Shown: positions 33,309-42,799 of the stretch, in pieces
Layout: each line of letters starts with the position of its first letter
How positions within the stretch are numbered: position 1 is the stretch's first letter
Assembly (NCBI RefSeq): GCF_023746615.1
Contig: NZ_CP082275.1
Span: 2,852,001-2,916,000 of the forward strand
DNA from: Grimontia kaedaensis
GTDB lineage: Bacteria; Pseudomonadota; Gammaproteobacteria; Enterobacterales; Vibrionaceae
DNA: 64,000 nt
Direction: 5' to 3'
The notes under the pieces: generated by a model
Told to the model about the DNA's origin: nothing
The model's database searches: none
The model's input: the letters and a program-made list of their open reading frames with translations, nothing else
Translations under genes and position numbers: made by a program

Positions 33309-34733
33309 ATGGCTAAGAAACTGCTGATCAAAACCTGGGGCTGCCAGATGAACGAATACGATTCATCAAAAATGGCGGATCTGCTCAATGCGGCCGGTGG
33401 CTACGAGCTGACCGAGGAGCCGGAAGAGGCAGATGTACTGCTTCTGAATACCTGTTCTATCCGTGAAAAGGCTCAGGAAAAAGTGTTCCACCAGCTGGGT
33501 CGCTGGAAAAACCTGAAAGATCAGAAGCCAGGTCTGGTGATCGGCGTAGGCGGCTGTGTAGCTACTCAGGAAGGTGATCACATTCGTGAACGCGCACCTT
33601 ATGTTGACGTTATTTTTGGTCCGCAAACCCTGCACCGTCTACCTGAGATGATCAAAAAATCTCAGCAGGACGAAGCACCGGTCATGGATATCTCTTTCCC
33701 TGAGATTGAGAAATTCGACCGCTTGCCAGAGCCGCGTGCAGAAGGCCCAACGGCATTCGTTTCAATCATGGAAGGCTGCTCTAAGTACTGTACCTTCTGC
33801 GTGGTGCCTTACACCCGTGGTGAAGAAGTCAGCCGTCCACTGGACGACGTGCTTTACGAAATCGCACAGCTTGCTGAGCAAGGTGTTCGTGAAGTAAACC
33901 TGCTGGGTCAGAACGTTAACGCTTACCGTGGTGAAATGCACGATGGCGAAATCTGCTCATTTGCAGAACTGCTGCGTTATGTGGCGGCGATCGACGGTAT
34001 CGACCGTATTCGCTACACCACCAGCCACCCAATTGAATTTACTGACGACATCATCGAAGTGTACGAAGACACCCCAGAAGTAGTGAGCTTCCTGCACCTG
34101 CCAGTTCAGAGCGGTTCAGACCGTATTCTGACCATGATGAAACGTCCGCATACAGCAATCGAGTACAAGTCGAAGATCCGTAAACTGCGTGCAGCGCGTC
34201 CAGGCATCGCAATCAGCTCTGACTTCATCGTAGGTTTCCCAGGTGAAACTGACGCTGATTTCGAAGCGACCATGAAGCTTATCCGTGACGTGAACTTCGA
34301 CATGAGCTTTAGCTTTGTTTACTCACCTCGTCCAGGCACGCCTGCTGCAGACATGCCTGACGACACGCCAGAGCAAACCAAGAAAGAACGTCTGTATGAA
34401 CTGCAACAGCAGATCAACGCACAGGCGATGATCTACTCTCGCCAGATGCTGGATTCTGAGCAGCGTATTCTGGTTGAAGGTCCATCGAAGAAGAATCTGA
34501 TGGAGCTACGTGGCCGTACTGAAAACAACCGCGTGGTTAACTTCGAAGGTTCTGTCGATTTGATCGGTCAGTTCGTTGATGTAAAAATCACCGAAGTACT
34601 GCCAAACTCACTGCGCGGTGAGCTGGTTCGTACTGAAAAGGACATGAATCTGCGTATGGCGGTTTCGCCTGCAGAGATGATGGCAAAAACACGCAAAGAA
34701 GATGATCTTGGCGTAGGCGTGTATACTCCGTAA
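33309..34733 (+). CDS. miaB: tRNA-2-methylthio-N6-dimethylallyladenosine synthase MiaB
   Basis: 474 residues, as in E. coli, when begun at the ATG at 33309 (MAKKLLIKTWGCQMN); an in-frame ATG at 33300 adds three residues. The N-terminal MTTase domain has cysteines in WGCQMN, NTCSIRE and GGCVATQ for the auxiliary cluster; the radical-SAM motif CSKYCTFC is at about 157-164; a TRAM domain ends the protein. It methylthiolates A37 of tRNAs reading UNN codons. Probably cotranscribed with ybeZ-ybeY-corC-lnt. Confidence 0.95.
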   Translation: MAKKLLIKTWGCQMNEYDSSKMADLLNAAGGYELTEEPEEADVLLLNTCSIREKAQEKVFHQLGRWKNLKDQKPGLVIGVGGCVATQEGDHIRERAPYVDVIFGPQTLHRLPEMIKKSQQDEAPVMDISFPEIEKFDRLPEPRAEGPTAFVSIMEGCSKYCTFCVVPYTRGEEVSRPLDDVLYEIAQLAEQGVREVNLLGQNVNAYRGEMHDGEICSFAELLRYVAAIDGIDRIRYTTSHPIEFTDDIIEVYEDTPEVVSFLHLPVQSGSDRILTMMKRPHTAIEYKSKIRKLRAARPGIAISSDFIVGFPGETDADFEATMKLIRDVNFDMSFSFVYSPRPGTPAADMPDDTPEQTKKERLYELQQQINAQAMIYSRQMLDSEQRILVEGPSKKNLMELRGRTENNRVVNFEGSVDLIGQFVDVKITEVLPNSLRGELVRTEKDMNLRMAVSPAEMMAKTRKEDDLGVGVYTP

Positions 34734-34763
34734 ATATACGGAGGCCAATAAAGCCATCCCAAG

Positions 34764-34820
34764 CCTCGCAGAAGCGAGGGTAATCACCTGTTATCGGCGT
34801 CCTATACAGACGCCGATAAC
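34764..34820 (+). promoter_or_regulatory. Two stem-loops in the miaB-ybeZ interval
   Basis: CCTCGC / GCGAGG with an AGAA loop (34764-34779), then a perfect 12-bp stem, GTTATCGGCGTC (34790-34801) with GACGCCGATAAC (34809-34820), loop of 7. The second ends 15 nt before the TTG start of ybeZ and just before its GAGGAA. No T-tract, so processing or translational control is more likely than termination. Confidence 0.5.
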
Positions 34821-34835
34821 CATTGCGAGGAAGCA

Positions 34836-35912
34836 TTGAACAAAGTCATTACTTTAGAAGTATCACTGGAACCAGCTGATAATTCGCGCCTGGCCAGCCT
34901 CTGCGGCCCTTACGATGACAACATCAAACAGCTCGAACGCCGTTTAGGTGTGGAAATCAATCACCGAAATCATCAATTCTCCGTGGTCGGCCAACCTCAC
35001 ACCGCCACTGCCGCTATCGATATCCTCAAACGACTTTACGTTGAAACCGCACCGGTAAAAGGCAATTTCGTTGACCTCGAGCCAGAGCAGGTACATCTGG
35101 CGATCAAAGAAAGTGGTGTGCTGGAACAAAACATCGAGTCGTCGATCCCTTACGGCAAAGAGATCAACATCAAAACCAAGAAAGGCGTGATCAAACCGCG
35201 TACACCTAATCAGGCGCAATATATTGCCAACATGGTGACGCATGACATCACCTTCGGTATTGGTCCTGCCGGTACAGGTAAAACTTACTTAGCGGTTGCT
35301 GCAGCAGTTGATGCGCTTGAGCGTCAGGAAATCCGTCGTATTTTGCTTACCCGCCCTGCGGTTGAAGCCGGTGAGAAACTGGGCTTCCTGCCAGGCGATC
35401 TGAGCCAGAAAGTCGATCCTTACCTGCGCCCGCTCTACGATGCCCTGTTTGAAATGCTGGGTTTTGAACGCGTAGAGAAGTTAATTGAACGCAACGTCAT
35501 TGAAGTCGCGCCGTTAGCATACATGCGTGGCCGTACGCTCAATGACGCCTTCATCATTCTTGATGAGAGCCAGAACACCACCGTGGAGCAGATGAAGATG
35601 TTCCTGACACGTATCGGCTTTAACAGCCGTGCAGTGATCACCGGTGACGTGACGCAGATTGACCTGCCACGTAATGCGAAATCTGGCCTCCGTCATGCGA
35701 TAGAAGTGTTAGCAGATGTGAACGAAATCAGCTTTAACTTCTTCCAAGCGGATGATGTGGTTCGTCACCCTGTCGTTGCACGTATCGTGCAAGCCTATGA
35801 TGCATGGGAAGCGGAAGACGCCCGTGCCCGTAAACAAGCGGAAGAGCGACGTCGCCAGGAACGCGAAGCAGCATTAAATGCCGCACCGCCTTCAGAAGAG
35901 AAGCAACCGTAA
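34836..35912 (+). CDS. ybeZ: PhoH-like ATPase YbeZ
   Basis: 358 residues. An N-terminal KH-like region (about 25-70), then a PhoH NTPase domain with Walker A GIGPAGTGKT (about 141-150) and Walker B FIILDESQN. The C-terminus is charged and probably flexible. YbeZ works with the RNase YbeY in rRNA processing. The start is TTG at 34836 with GAGGAA upstream; no ATG in frame precedes the conserved region. The stop is directly followed by the ybeY ATG. Confidence 0.93.
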   Translation: MNKVITLEVSLEPADNSRLASLCGPYDDNIKQLERRLGVEINHRNHQFSVVGQPHTATAAIDILKRLYVETAPVKGNFVDLEPEQVHLAIKESGVLEQNIESSIPYGKEINIKTKKGVIKPRTPNQAQYIANMVTHDITFGIGPAGTGKTYLAVAAAVDALERQEIRRILLTRPAVEAGEKLGFLPGDLSQKVDPYLRPLYDALFEMLGFERVEKLIERNVIEVAPLAYMRGRTLNDAFIILDESQNTTVEQMKMFLTRIGFNSRAVITGDVTQIDLPRNAKSGLRHAIEVLADVNEISFNFFQADDVVRHPVVARIVQAYDAWEAEDARARKQAEERRRQEREAALNAAPPSEEKQP

Positions 35913-36377
35913 ATGCAATATTTTGTCGACCTTCAAATTGCGACACAAAACACCGAGAGTCTGCCCACTGAACAGCAGTTTCAGCATTGGTTTGAGCAAG
36001 CCGTCAAATCTTTCCAAGAGCAGGCGGAAGTGACTATCCGTCTTGTGGACGAGTTTGAGAGCCAGTCTCTTAACCGCGACTATCGCGGAAAAGACAAGCC
36101 GACCAATGTGCTGTCTTTCCCGTTCGAGGCGCCTCCGGGCGTGGAGTTGGATCTGCTGGGCGACCTGATTATCTGTCGTCAAGTCGTCGAAAAAGAAGCG
36201 GAAGAACAGAATAAAGACCTACTTGCCCACTGGGCGCACATGGTTGTACACGGCAGTCTCCATCTGCTAGGTTATGACCATATAGATGATGAAGAAGCCG
36301 AAGAGATGGAGTCTCTCGAGATTTCTATCATGAACGCACTGGGTTTCGACAACCCTTATGCGGCGGACTTCATCTAA
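35913..36377 (+). CDS. ybeY: Endoribonuclease YbeY (rRNA maturation)
   Basis: 154 residues. The family zinc site HxxxHxxxxxH is intact in HMVVHGSLHLLGYDH (His113, 117, 123), and DKPTNVLSFPFE is the second signature. It processes 16S rRNA ends and takes part in ribosome quality control. It starts on the base after the ybeZ stop; the next gene corC starts 26 nt after its stop. Confidence 0.96.
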   Translation: MQYFVDLQIATQNTESLPTEQQFQHWFEQAVKSFQEQAEVTIRLVDEFESQSLNRDYRGKDKPTNVLSFPFEAPPGVELDLLGDLIICRQVVEKEAEEQNKDLLAHWAHMVVHGSLHLLGYDHIDDEEAEEMESLEISIMNALGFDNPYAADFI

Positions 36378-36402
36378 TATCAACGTTGTAAAAATAGAGA
36401 CA

Positions 36403-37269
36403 ATGAACGAAGACAACTCACAAAGCTCTGAAGGTCCGAGTAGAAAGACCTTCTTCGAACGTTTAGGACAGATCTTTCAGGGTGAGCCTAAAGATCGTCA
36501 GGAACTGGTAGATGTATTCCGTGATTCGGAACAGAACGATCTGATCGATCACGATACACGGGATATGCTCGAAGGCGTTATGCAGATTTCTGAAATGCGC
36601 ATCCGAGACATCATGATTCCGCGTTCGCAGATGGTGACCATCGAGCGCTCACAACCTCTCGAAGAAATCATCACCATCATCAACGACGCCCAGCATTCAC
36701 GCTACCCGGTGATCAGCGATGATAAAGACCACGTTGAAGGCATCCTGCTGGCAAAAGACTTGCTGCGTTACCTGATGCCGGACAGCGAACCGTTCGACAT
36801 CGACAAAGTGATCCGCCCAGCCGTGGTTGTGCCGGAAAGCAAACGTGTTGACCGACTGCTGAAAGAATTCCAGGAAGAACGCTACCACATGTCGATTGTT
36901 GTCGACGAGTTTGGTGGTGTATCCGGCGTGGTGACCATCGAAGATATTCTTGAGGAGATCGTCGGCGACATCGAAGACGAATACGACGACGAAGAAGAGC
37001 AGGAAATCCGCCAGCTCAGCAAGCACACCTTCGCGGTGAAGGCACTGACCACACTGGAAGATTTCAATGAGAAGTTCGGTTCTCAGTTTAGCGATGACGA
37101 CATCGACACCATCGGTGGCCTTGTGATGACCAGCTTTGGTCACCTGCCAGGACGTGGTGAAGAAGTGGACATTGAGAACTTCCACTTCAAGGTGACGGCA
37201 GCTGACAGTCGACGCATCATCCAATTGCAGGTTACTATTCCAGATACTACTGCAGAGGAAACGGCATAA
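36403..37269 (+). CDS. corC: CNNM/CorC-family CBS-domain protein (CorC/YbeX)
   Basis: 288 residues. Two CBS domains (about 65-190, with MIPRSQMVTIE and YPVISDDKDHVEGILLAKDLL) and a C-terminal CorC_HlyC transporter-associated domain (about 205-285). No membrane segment is present. Linked to Mg2+/Co2+ efflux and, through its operon, to ribosome maturation. I chose ATG 36403 (MNEDNSQSS), matching E. coli; an ATG at 36358 inside ybeY would add an unrelated tail. Confidence 0.94.
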   Translation: MNEDNSQSSEGPSRKTFFERLGQIFQGEPKDRQELVDVFRDSEQNDLIDHDTRDMLEGVMQISEMRIRDIMIPRSQMVTIERSQPLEEIITIINDAQHSRYPVISDDKDHVEGILLAKDLLRYLMPDSEPFDIDKVIRPAVVVPESKRVDRLLKEFQEERYHMSIVVDEFGGVSGVVTIEDILEEIVGDIEDEYDDEEEQEIRQLSKHTFAVKALTTLEDFNEKFGSQFSDDDIDTIGGLVMTSFGHLPGRGEEVDIENFHFKVTAADSRRIIQLQVTIPDTTAEETA

Positions 37270-37276
37270 ACGTCAA

Positions 37277-38827
37277 ATGCTAAACATCGAAACATTTAAG
37301 CGGCCCCAAGTATTCATGCGGATCTTCGGGGCCGCTTTTTCAGGTGCACTCGCCACCCTCGCCTTCGCGCCTTACTCCTTCTGGCCAGCCATGCTGGTCT
37401 CTCTGGTGGCACTTCTACTTCTTATTCATGGACAATCTCCGAAGCGTGCCGGCTACATCGGATTTTTCTGGGGTCTGGGTCAATTCGGCACCGGCGTCGG
37501 CTGGGTTTACGTCGTTATCGAGAAATTCGGTGGGCTGCCTACCGCAATTGGACTGGCCTTGATTGGTCTGTTGGTTGCTTACCTCGCACTGTTCCCTGCG
37601 CTTTTTTCCTATATCCTGCGCCGTGTTCAACTGCCGCTGGCACTTTCCTATTTGCTACTGGCACCATCTCTCTGGCTGTTGGTTGACTGGTTCCGTGGCT
37701 GGTTCCTGACGGGTTTCCCATGGCTTTGGCCGGGTTACAGTCAGATTGAAGGGCCATTAGCCTCCTTTGCGCCCATGTTCGGCGTGCAAGGTATTACGCT
37801 CGCACTGCTTATCATTTCAGGCTCAATCGCCATCACACTGATAAACCGAAAAGCGTCTGCGCTTCTTCCGGCATTGGTTGTTGGCGCAGTTGCAACCGGT
37901 GCCTCTTTTGTACCTTGGGTTCAGGAAACGGGAGAGAGTGTGGATGTGGCAATGGTTCAGGGTAATGTGCCCCAAGAGCTAAAGTGGCTGCCGAGCCAGC
38001 GTTGGCCTACCCTGCTGGCGTATCAGGACATGACACGCCAGAACTGGGATGCAGACATTGTGATTTGGCCGGAAGCGGCGATACCCGCTCTGGAGCGGGA
38101 TTTACCGGATTTCCTCGCGCGTTTGGATGCCGCTGCCATCAATAATGACACAGCACTAGTCACAGGCGTTCTGGATATCAACTCAGACGGGCAGGCCTAC
38201 AACAATGTCATTACCCTTGGTGACAACGGGGAAGGCGGTTACAGCTACCCCTCTTCACAACGTTACAGCAAACACCACCTGTTGGTGTTTGGTGAGTTTG
38301 TGCCGTTTGAAGATATCCTACGCCCTCTAGCGCCGCTGTTTAATCTCCCCATGTCATCTTTCAGTCGAGGTGATTACACTCAGTCAAACATTGACGCCAA
38401 AGGCTACCAGCTTGCACCCGCGATTTGCTATGAAATCGCCTTTAGCGATCAGGTTAGGCATAGCCTCACGGAAGAGTCGGATTTCATTCTAACTCTTTCC
38501 AATGACACCTGGTTTGGTACCTCAATCGGCCCCCATCAGCATTTAGAAATCGCCCGTATGCGCGCGCTGGAAAATGGCAAGCCGGTTCTGCGAGCGACCA
38601 ATACCGGTCTGACCGCTGCTATTGGCTACAAAGGGGAAATTATCGACCAAATCCCGCAGTTCGAAAAGGTAGTGCTGAGAACTGATGTGCCGACGACGGC
38701 AGGCCAGACACCTTACACCCGCTTCGGAGACTGGCCTCTCTATGCATGGATTGTTCTGTCAGGGTTGGCACTGGTTCTGTTAAATCGAGGTCAAAAATCC
38801 GCAGTTAGGACCCAGTCGCAACAATAA
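37277..38827 (+). CDS. lnt: Apolipoprotein N-acyltransferase
   Basis: 516 residues: about six to eight membrane helices (1-205), a nitrilase-like periplasmic domain with the catalytic triad Glu (WPEAAIPALE), Lys (RYSKHHLLVFGEF) and Cys (PAICYEIAF), and a last membrane helix near the C-terminus. It adds the third acyl chain to lipoproteins, several of which are encoded in this window. It begins 7 nt after corC and ends the operon. Confidence 0.96.
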   Translation: MLNIETFKRPQVFMRIFGAAFSGALATLAFAPYSFWPAMLVSLVALLLLIHGQSPKRAGYIGFFWGLGQFGTGVGWVYVVIEKFGGLPTAIGLALIGLLVAYLALFPALFSYILRRVQLPLALSYLLLAPSLWLLVDWFRGWFLTGFPWLWPGYSQIEGPLASFAPMFGVQGITLALLIISGSIAITLINRKASALLPALVVGAVATGASFVPWVQETGESVDVAMVQGNVPQELKWLPSQRWPTLLAYQDMTRQNWDADIVIWPEAAIPALERDLPDFLARLDAAAINNDTALVTGVLDINSDGQAYNNVITLGDNGEGGYSYPSSQRYSKHHLLVFGEFVPFEDILRPLAPLFNLPMSSFSRGDYTQSNIDAKGYQLAPAICYEIAFSDQVRHSLTEESDFILTLSNDTWFGTSIGPHQHLEIARMRALENGKPVLRATNTGLTAAIGYKGEIIDQIPQFEKVVLRTDVPTTAGQTPYTRFGDWPLYAWIVLSGLALVLLNRGQKSAVRTQSQQ

Positions 38828-38861
38828 GAGCGAACAAGCGCTATAAAATCATGTCTTAATC

Positions 38862-38892
38862 AGCCAGAGGGAATTATCTCTCTGGCTTTTTT
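38862..38892 (+). terminator. lnt operon terminator
   Basis: AGCCAGAG / CTCTGGCT with a 10-nt loop and then TTTTTT. Confidence 0.82.
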
Positions 38893-38924
38893 AATGATTG
38901 ATTTAGTTTGATATGGAGAGTCTT

Positions 38925-39512
38925 ATGCGCGCCTTGGCCAGAATTGCGTCTTCCGTTGTTATCCTTTTAGCATCAGTCTTTGCTCCACTTTCCCATGCAG
39001 AGCCAGATGCCGAACTCTTTGCTGACACCCGTGCTGCATTGGCGAACTTTCATCGCTTCGAACAGGTAAAACCTTTCTTTGAAAAAGCTTATGGATACGC
39101 AGTATTTCCATCGGTAGGCAAAGGTGGCTTCTGGATTGGCGGCGCATATGGCAATGGACTGGTTTACCAAGGCAATCAAACGGTTGCCGAAGCCGAGTTG
39201 ATTCAGGTGTCGGTAGGACTGACCTTCGGTGGGCAGGCATTCAGCGAGATACTTTTCTTTGAAGACAAAGAAACCTTCGACAGTTTTATGTCGGGCAGCT
39301 TTGAGCTCGGAGCGCAGGCTTCTGCCACCGCTTTAACTGAAGGCGCAGCAGCACATGTCGGCACGACAGGCACCTCAGCGAGTGCCGGAAGTGCCCAATC
39401 CAAAGCCTATTACATCAATGGCATTGCCATTTTCACCCAAGCTAAGGGCGGCTTAATGATCGAAGCTGCATTGGCCGGACAAAAATTCAATATCGAGCCG
39501 CTGGGGAATTAA
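38925..39512 (+). CDS. SYLF (YSC84-like) lipid-binding protein, secreted
   Basis: 195 residues with a signal peptide (about 1-25, ending LSHA). The SYLF/DUF500 pattern is clear: FEKAYGYAVFPSVGKGGFWIGGAYGNG, a middle VSVGLTFGGQAFSEILFFED, and YYINGIAIFTQAKGGLMIEAALAGQKF. Bacterial members are thought to bind lipid at the envelope. GGAGAG is 4 nt from the ATG at 38925; an ATG at 38913 would have no such site. Single gene, no operon partner. Confidence 0.88.
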   Translation: MRALARIASSVVILLASVFAPLSHAEPDAELFADTRAALANFHRFEQVKPFFEKAYGYAVFPSVGKGGFWIGGAYGNGLVYQGNQTVAEAELIQVSVGLTFGGQAFSEILFFEDKETFDSFMSGSFELGAQASATALTEGAAAHVGTTGTSASAGSAQSKAYYINGIAIFTQAKGGLMIEAALAGQKFNIEPLGN

Positions 39513-39532
39513 GACAAATCGATCCTGGGTTC

Positions 39533-39548
39533 TAGGACCTAGGTCCTA
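39533..39548. repeat. 16-bp perfect palindrome
   Basis: TAGGACCTAGGTCCTA with no central spacer, followed by a run of A. It lies 21 bp after the SYLF gene. Perfect two-fold symmetry favours a protein-binding site or repeat remnant over a hairpin. Confidence 0.7.
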
Positions 39549-39617
39549 AAAAATTTGAAGGGTAAACAAGCCAGTGTTCAAGCCTCTTTGCCCATCAGCT
39601 CTCAGCGTCAGAGTCGA

Positions 39618-40103
39618 CTATGCAGGAAACGGCTTACGACTGAATTCTTTACTGCCACATTTAATGCATGGCGTCAGCACATCCACATGGGTGTGCTCAG
39701 TCTGATTGCCACATTTCTCACAAATTAAGATACCGAGCCCAACCACTTCACCGGCGTTATAAACACCATGATGCTGAATGTCCTGAAGCACCTCGCGCCA
39801 CTCCAGTTGAGTTTTATCTGTGATTTCCGCAAGCTGTTCCCACAATGTGTTGGCAATCAGGTCACGAAACAGCTGACCATCATCTTTGTTCTCTTCCGGC
39901 TCGTTGTAACGCGCACCAAATTCCTGCACATCACGTTTGAAATAAGCTTCGATAAGGGCAAGCTCATCTTTGGTCATGTCTGACGCCGCTTTCACGTACT
40001 TTTCAGACAAATCCAGCCAACGTTGTAACTCTTCAGGGCTGTGCTTTAGTGCTTCGCTGATCCGTTCGACCAGCACCTTGTACTCCGCTTTTTGCTCTGA
40101 CAT
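39618..40103 (-). CDS. ybeL: Zinc-ribbon protein YbeL (DUF1451)
   Basis: 161 residues. A helical N-terminal part (EEL..WLDLSEKYVKAASDMTKDELALIEAYFKRD) and a C-terminal zinc ribbon with two pairs, CEKC and CIKC (about residues 131-152). I chose ATG 40103 (MSEQKAEYK), preceded by GAGG at 6 nt. Function unknown. It lies divergent from leuS, near which it is also found in E. coli. Confidence 0.88.
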   Translation of the reverse strand: MSEQKAEYKVLVERISEALKHSPEELQRWLDLSEKYVKAASDMTKDELALIEAYFKRDVQEFGARYNEPEENKDDGQLFRDLIANTLWEQLAEITDKTQLEWREVLQDIQHHGVYNAGEVVGLGILICEKCGNQTEHTHVDVLTPCIKCGSKEFSRKPFPA

Positions 40104-40210
40104 AGGCCACCTCTGCATTCAACTGTTGTTGCGCCTTCTACCTTTAGTTATTCTATGTCGATTATTTTGGTTCATTTTATACCTATCTCACAAATTCCCG
40201 GATGTCATCG

Positions 40211-42784
40211 ATGCAAGAACAATACCGTCCACAGGACATCGAGCCTAAAGTTCAGGCCGATTGGGACAAGAACAAAACCTTCGTAGTTCAAGAAGACCCA
40301 AGCAAAGAAAAGTTTTATTGCCTTTCCATGTTCCCGTACCCAAGCGGTCGACTACACATGGGTCACGTGCGTAACTACACCATCGGTGACGTCATCTCTC
40401 GCTACCAGCGTTTGCAAGGCAAGAATGTGATGCAACCTATCGGTTGGGACGCGTTCGGTCTGCCTGCAGAAAACGCGGCCGTGAAGAACAAGACTGCGCC
40501 AGCACCTTGGACATACGAAAATATTGAGTACATGAAGAACCAGCTAAAAATGCTGGGCTTCGGCTACGACTGGGAACGTGAATTCGCGACCTGTACGCCT
40601 GAATACTACCGTTGGGAGCAAGAGTTCTTCACCAAGCTTTACGAGAAAGGCTTGGTGTACAAGAAGATGTCTACGGTTAACTGGGACCCTGTAGACCAAA
40701 CGGTTCTGGCAAACGAACAAGTTGTAGATGGACGCGGTTGGCGTTCAGGTGCAATCGTTGAGCAGAAAGAGATCCCGCAGTGGTTCATCAAAATCACTGA
40801 ATATGCTCAAGAGCTAATCGACGATCTGGATAACCTGGATGGCTGGCCTGAAATGGTCAAAACCATGCAGCGTAACTGGATTGGTCGCTCTGAAGGTGTT
40901 GAACTTAAATTTGAAGTAAAAGGTCAAGCTGACCTTGAAGTTTACACAACACGTCCAGACACGCTAATGGGTGTGACTTATGTAGGTATCGCAGCAGGCC
41001 ACCCTCTTGCGACAATCGCCGCTGAGACCAACCCAGAGCTTGCAGCATTCATCGAAGAGTGTAAGAACACCAAAGTAGCAGAAGCTGAACTGGCGACAAT
41101 GGAGAAGAAAGGTATGGCTACTGGCCTTACTGCTATTCACCCATTGAACGGCCGCGAAGTACCTGTTTACGTAGCAAACTTCGTATTGATGGACTACGGT
41201 ACAGGCGCTGTTATGGCAGTACCTGCACACGACCAGCGCGACTTCGAGTTTGCAACCAAGTACGGCTTGAACATTGAGCCAGTGATCCTGGCAGAAGATG
41301 GCAATGCACCAGACATTTCTGAAGCTGCACACACCGAGAAAGGCGCTTTGTTCAACTCGGGTGAGTTCGACGGTCTGAGCTTCGAGCAAGCGTTCGATGC
41401 GATTGCAGAGAAGCTGGAATCAGAAGGAAAAGGTCACAAGACAGTGAACTTCCGTCTGCGTGATTGGGGTGTATCTCGTCAACGTTACTGGGGTGCACCA
41501 ATCCCAATGGTAACCACTGAAGACGGTGAAGTGCATCCAGTGCCAGCTGACCAACTGCCAGTCATCCTGCCAGAAGACGTGGTAATGGACGGCGTAACCA
41601 GCCCAATCAAAGCAGACAAGACGTGGGCAGAAACCACCTACAATGGTCAACCAGCACTTCGCGAAACCGACACCTTCGATACCTTTATGGAATCAAGCTG
41701 GTACTACGCGCGTTACTGTTCGCCAAAAGCAGACGAAATTCTCGACTCAGAAGCAGCAAACTACTGGCTACCTGTTGACCAGTACATTGGTGGTATCGAG
41801 CACGCAGTAATGCACCTGCTTTACTCTCGTTTCTTCCATAAACTGCTGCGCGATGCGGGCTACGTTACATCTGACGAGCCATTTAAGCGCCTGCTGTGTC
41901 AAGGCATGGTACTGGCTGATGCTTTCTCTTACGAAAACGAGAAAGGCGGCATTGAGTGGGTTTCTCCAACTGAAGTAACCGTTAGCCGTGACGAAAAGGG
42001 CCGCATCACTAAGGCTGTCGATAGCGAAGGCCACGACCTTGTTCACTCAGGCATGACCAAAATGTCTAAGTCGAAGAACAACGGTATCGACCCACAAGAG
42101 ATGGTTGATAAGTACGGTGCTGACACCGTGCGTCTGTTCATGATGTTTGCATCACCAGCAGACATGACCCTTGAGTGGCAAGAGTCTGGCGTTGAAGGTG
42201 CTAACCGCTTCCTGAAACGTGTTTGGAAACTGGTATTCGAACACACTTCGAAAGGTGAAGTGGCTGCGCTGGATGCATCAGCACTGAACGCTGATCAGAA
42301 AGCACTGCGTCGTGAAGTTCACAAGACTATCGCGAAAGTGGGCGATGACATCGGCCGCCGTCAGACCTTCAACACCGCGATCGCTGCGATCATGGAACTG
42401 ATGAACCGTCTGACCAAAGCACCTCAAGACACTGATGCTGACCGCGCTATTCTGGATGAAGCAGTGAAAGCGATTGTTGCGATGCTTTACCCAATCACTC
42501 CGCACATCAGCACTGAGCTGTGGGCTGCACTGGGTCAAACTGACATCGACAATACGGTATGGCCGGTTGCTGACCAAGACGCCATGGTGGAAGACGAGAA
42601 GCTGATCATCGTTCAGGTGAATGGCAAGCTTCGCGCGAAAATCACCGTTGCAGCAGACGCAGCTAAAGAATCAGTAGAATCGATGGCGCTAAACGACGAA
42701 CACGTTGTGAAGCACACCGAGGGTAAAACCGTACGCAAAGTGATTTACGTACCGGGCAAACTGGTTAACATCGTTGCTAACTAA
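40211..42784 (+). CDS. leuS: Leucyl-tRNA synthetase
   Basis: 857 residues (E. coli 860) from the ATG at 40211 (MQEQYRPQDIEPKVQ); an ATG at 40202 adds three residues. Class I motifs: HMGH in SGRLHMGHVRNY and KMSKS in MTKMSKSKNNG; the CP1 editing domain has the TTRPDTLMGVTYVGIA block. It charges tRNA-Leu, three genes for which lie in the tRNA operon in this window. First gene of leuS-lptE-holA. Confidence 0.97.
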   Translation: MQEQYRPQDIEPKVQADWDKNKTFVVQEDPSKEKFYCLSMFPYPSGRLHMGHVRNYTIGDVISRYQRLQGKNVMQPIGWDAFGLPAENAAVKNKTAPAPWTYENIEYMKNQLKMLGFGYDWEREFATCTPEYYRWEQEFFTKLYEKGLVYKKMSTVNWDPVDQTVLANEQVVDGRGWRSGAIVEQKEIPQWFIKITEYAQELIDDLDNLDGWPEMVKTMQRNWIGRSEGVELKFEVKGQADLEVYTTRPDTLMGVTYVGIAAGHPLATIAAETNPELAAFIEECKNTKVAEAELATMEKKGMATGLTAIHPLNGREVPVYVANFVLMDYGTGAVMAVPAHDQRDFEFATKYGLNIEPVILAEDGNAPDISEAAHTEKGALFNSGEFDGLSFEQAFDAIAEKLESEGKGHKTVNFRLRDWGVSRQRYWGAPIPMVTTEDGEVHPVPADQLPVILPEDVVMDGVTSPIKADKTWAETTYNGQPALRETDTFDTFMESSWYYARYCSPKADEILDSEAANYWLPVDQYIGGIEHAVMHLLYSRFFHKLLRDAGYVTSDEPFKRLLCQGMVLADAFSYENEKGGIEWVSPTEVTVSRDEKGRITKAVDSEGHDLVHSGMTKMSKSKNNGIDPQEMVDKYGADTVRLFMMFASPADMTLEWQESGVEGANRFLKRVWKLVFEHTSKGEVAALDASALNADQKALRREVHKTIAKVGDDIGRRQTFNTAIAAIMELMNRLTKAPQDTDADRAILDEAVKAIVAMLYPITPHISTELWAALGQTDIDNTVWPVADQDAMVEDEKLIIVQVNGKLRAKITVAADAAKESVESMALNDEHVVKHTEGKTVRKVIYVPGKLVNIVAN

Positions 42785-42799
42785 CACAGGGAGTATTCG

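Noticed and set aside
40119..40210. T-box or leucine attenuator before leuS
   Set aside because: The interval is under 110 bp with no leader peptide or antiterminator pairing, and T-boxes are not expected in this group.
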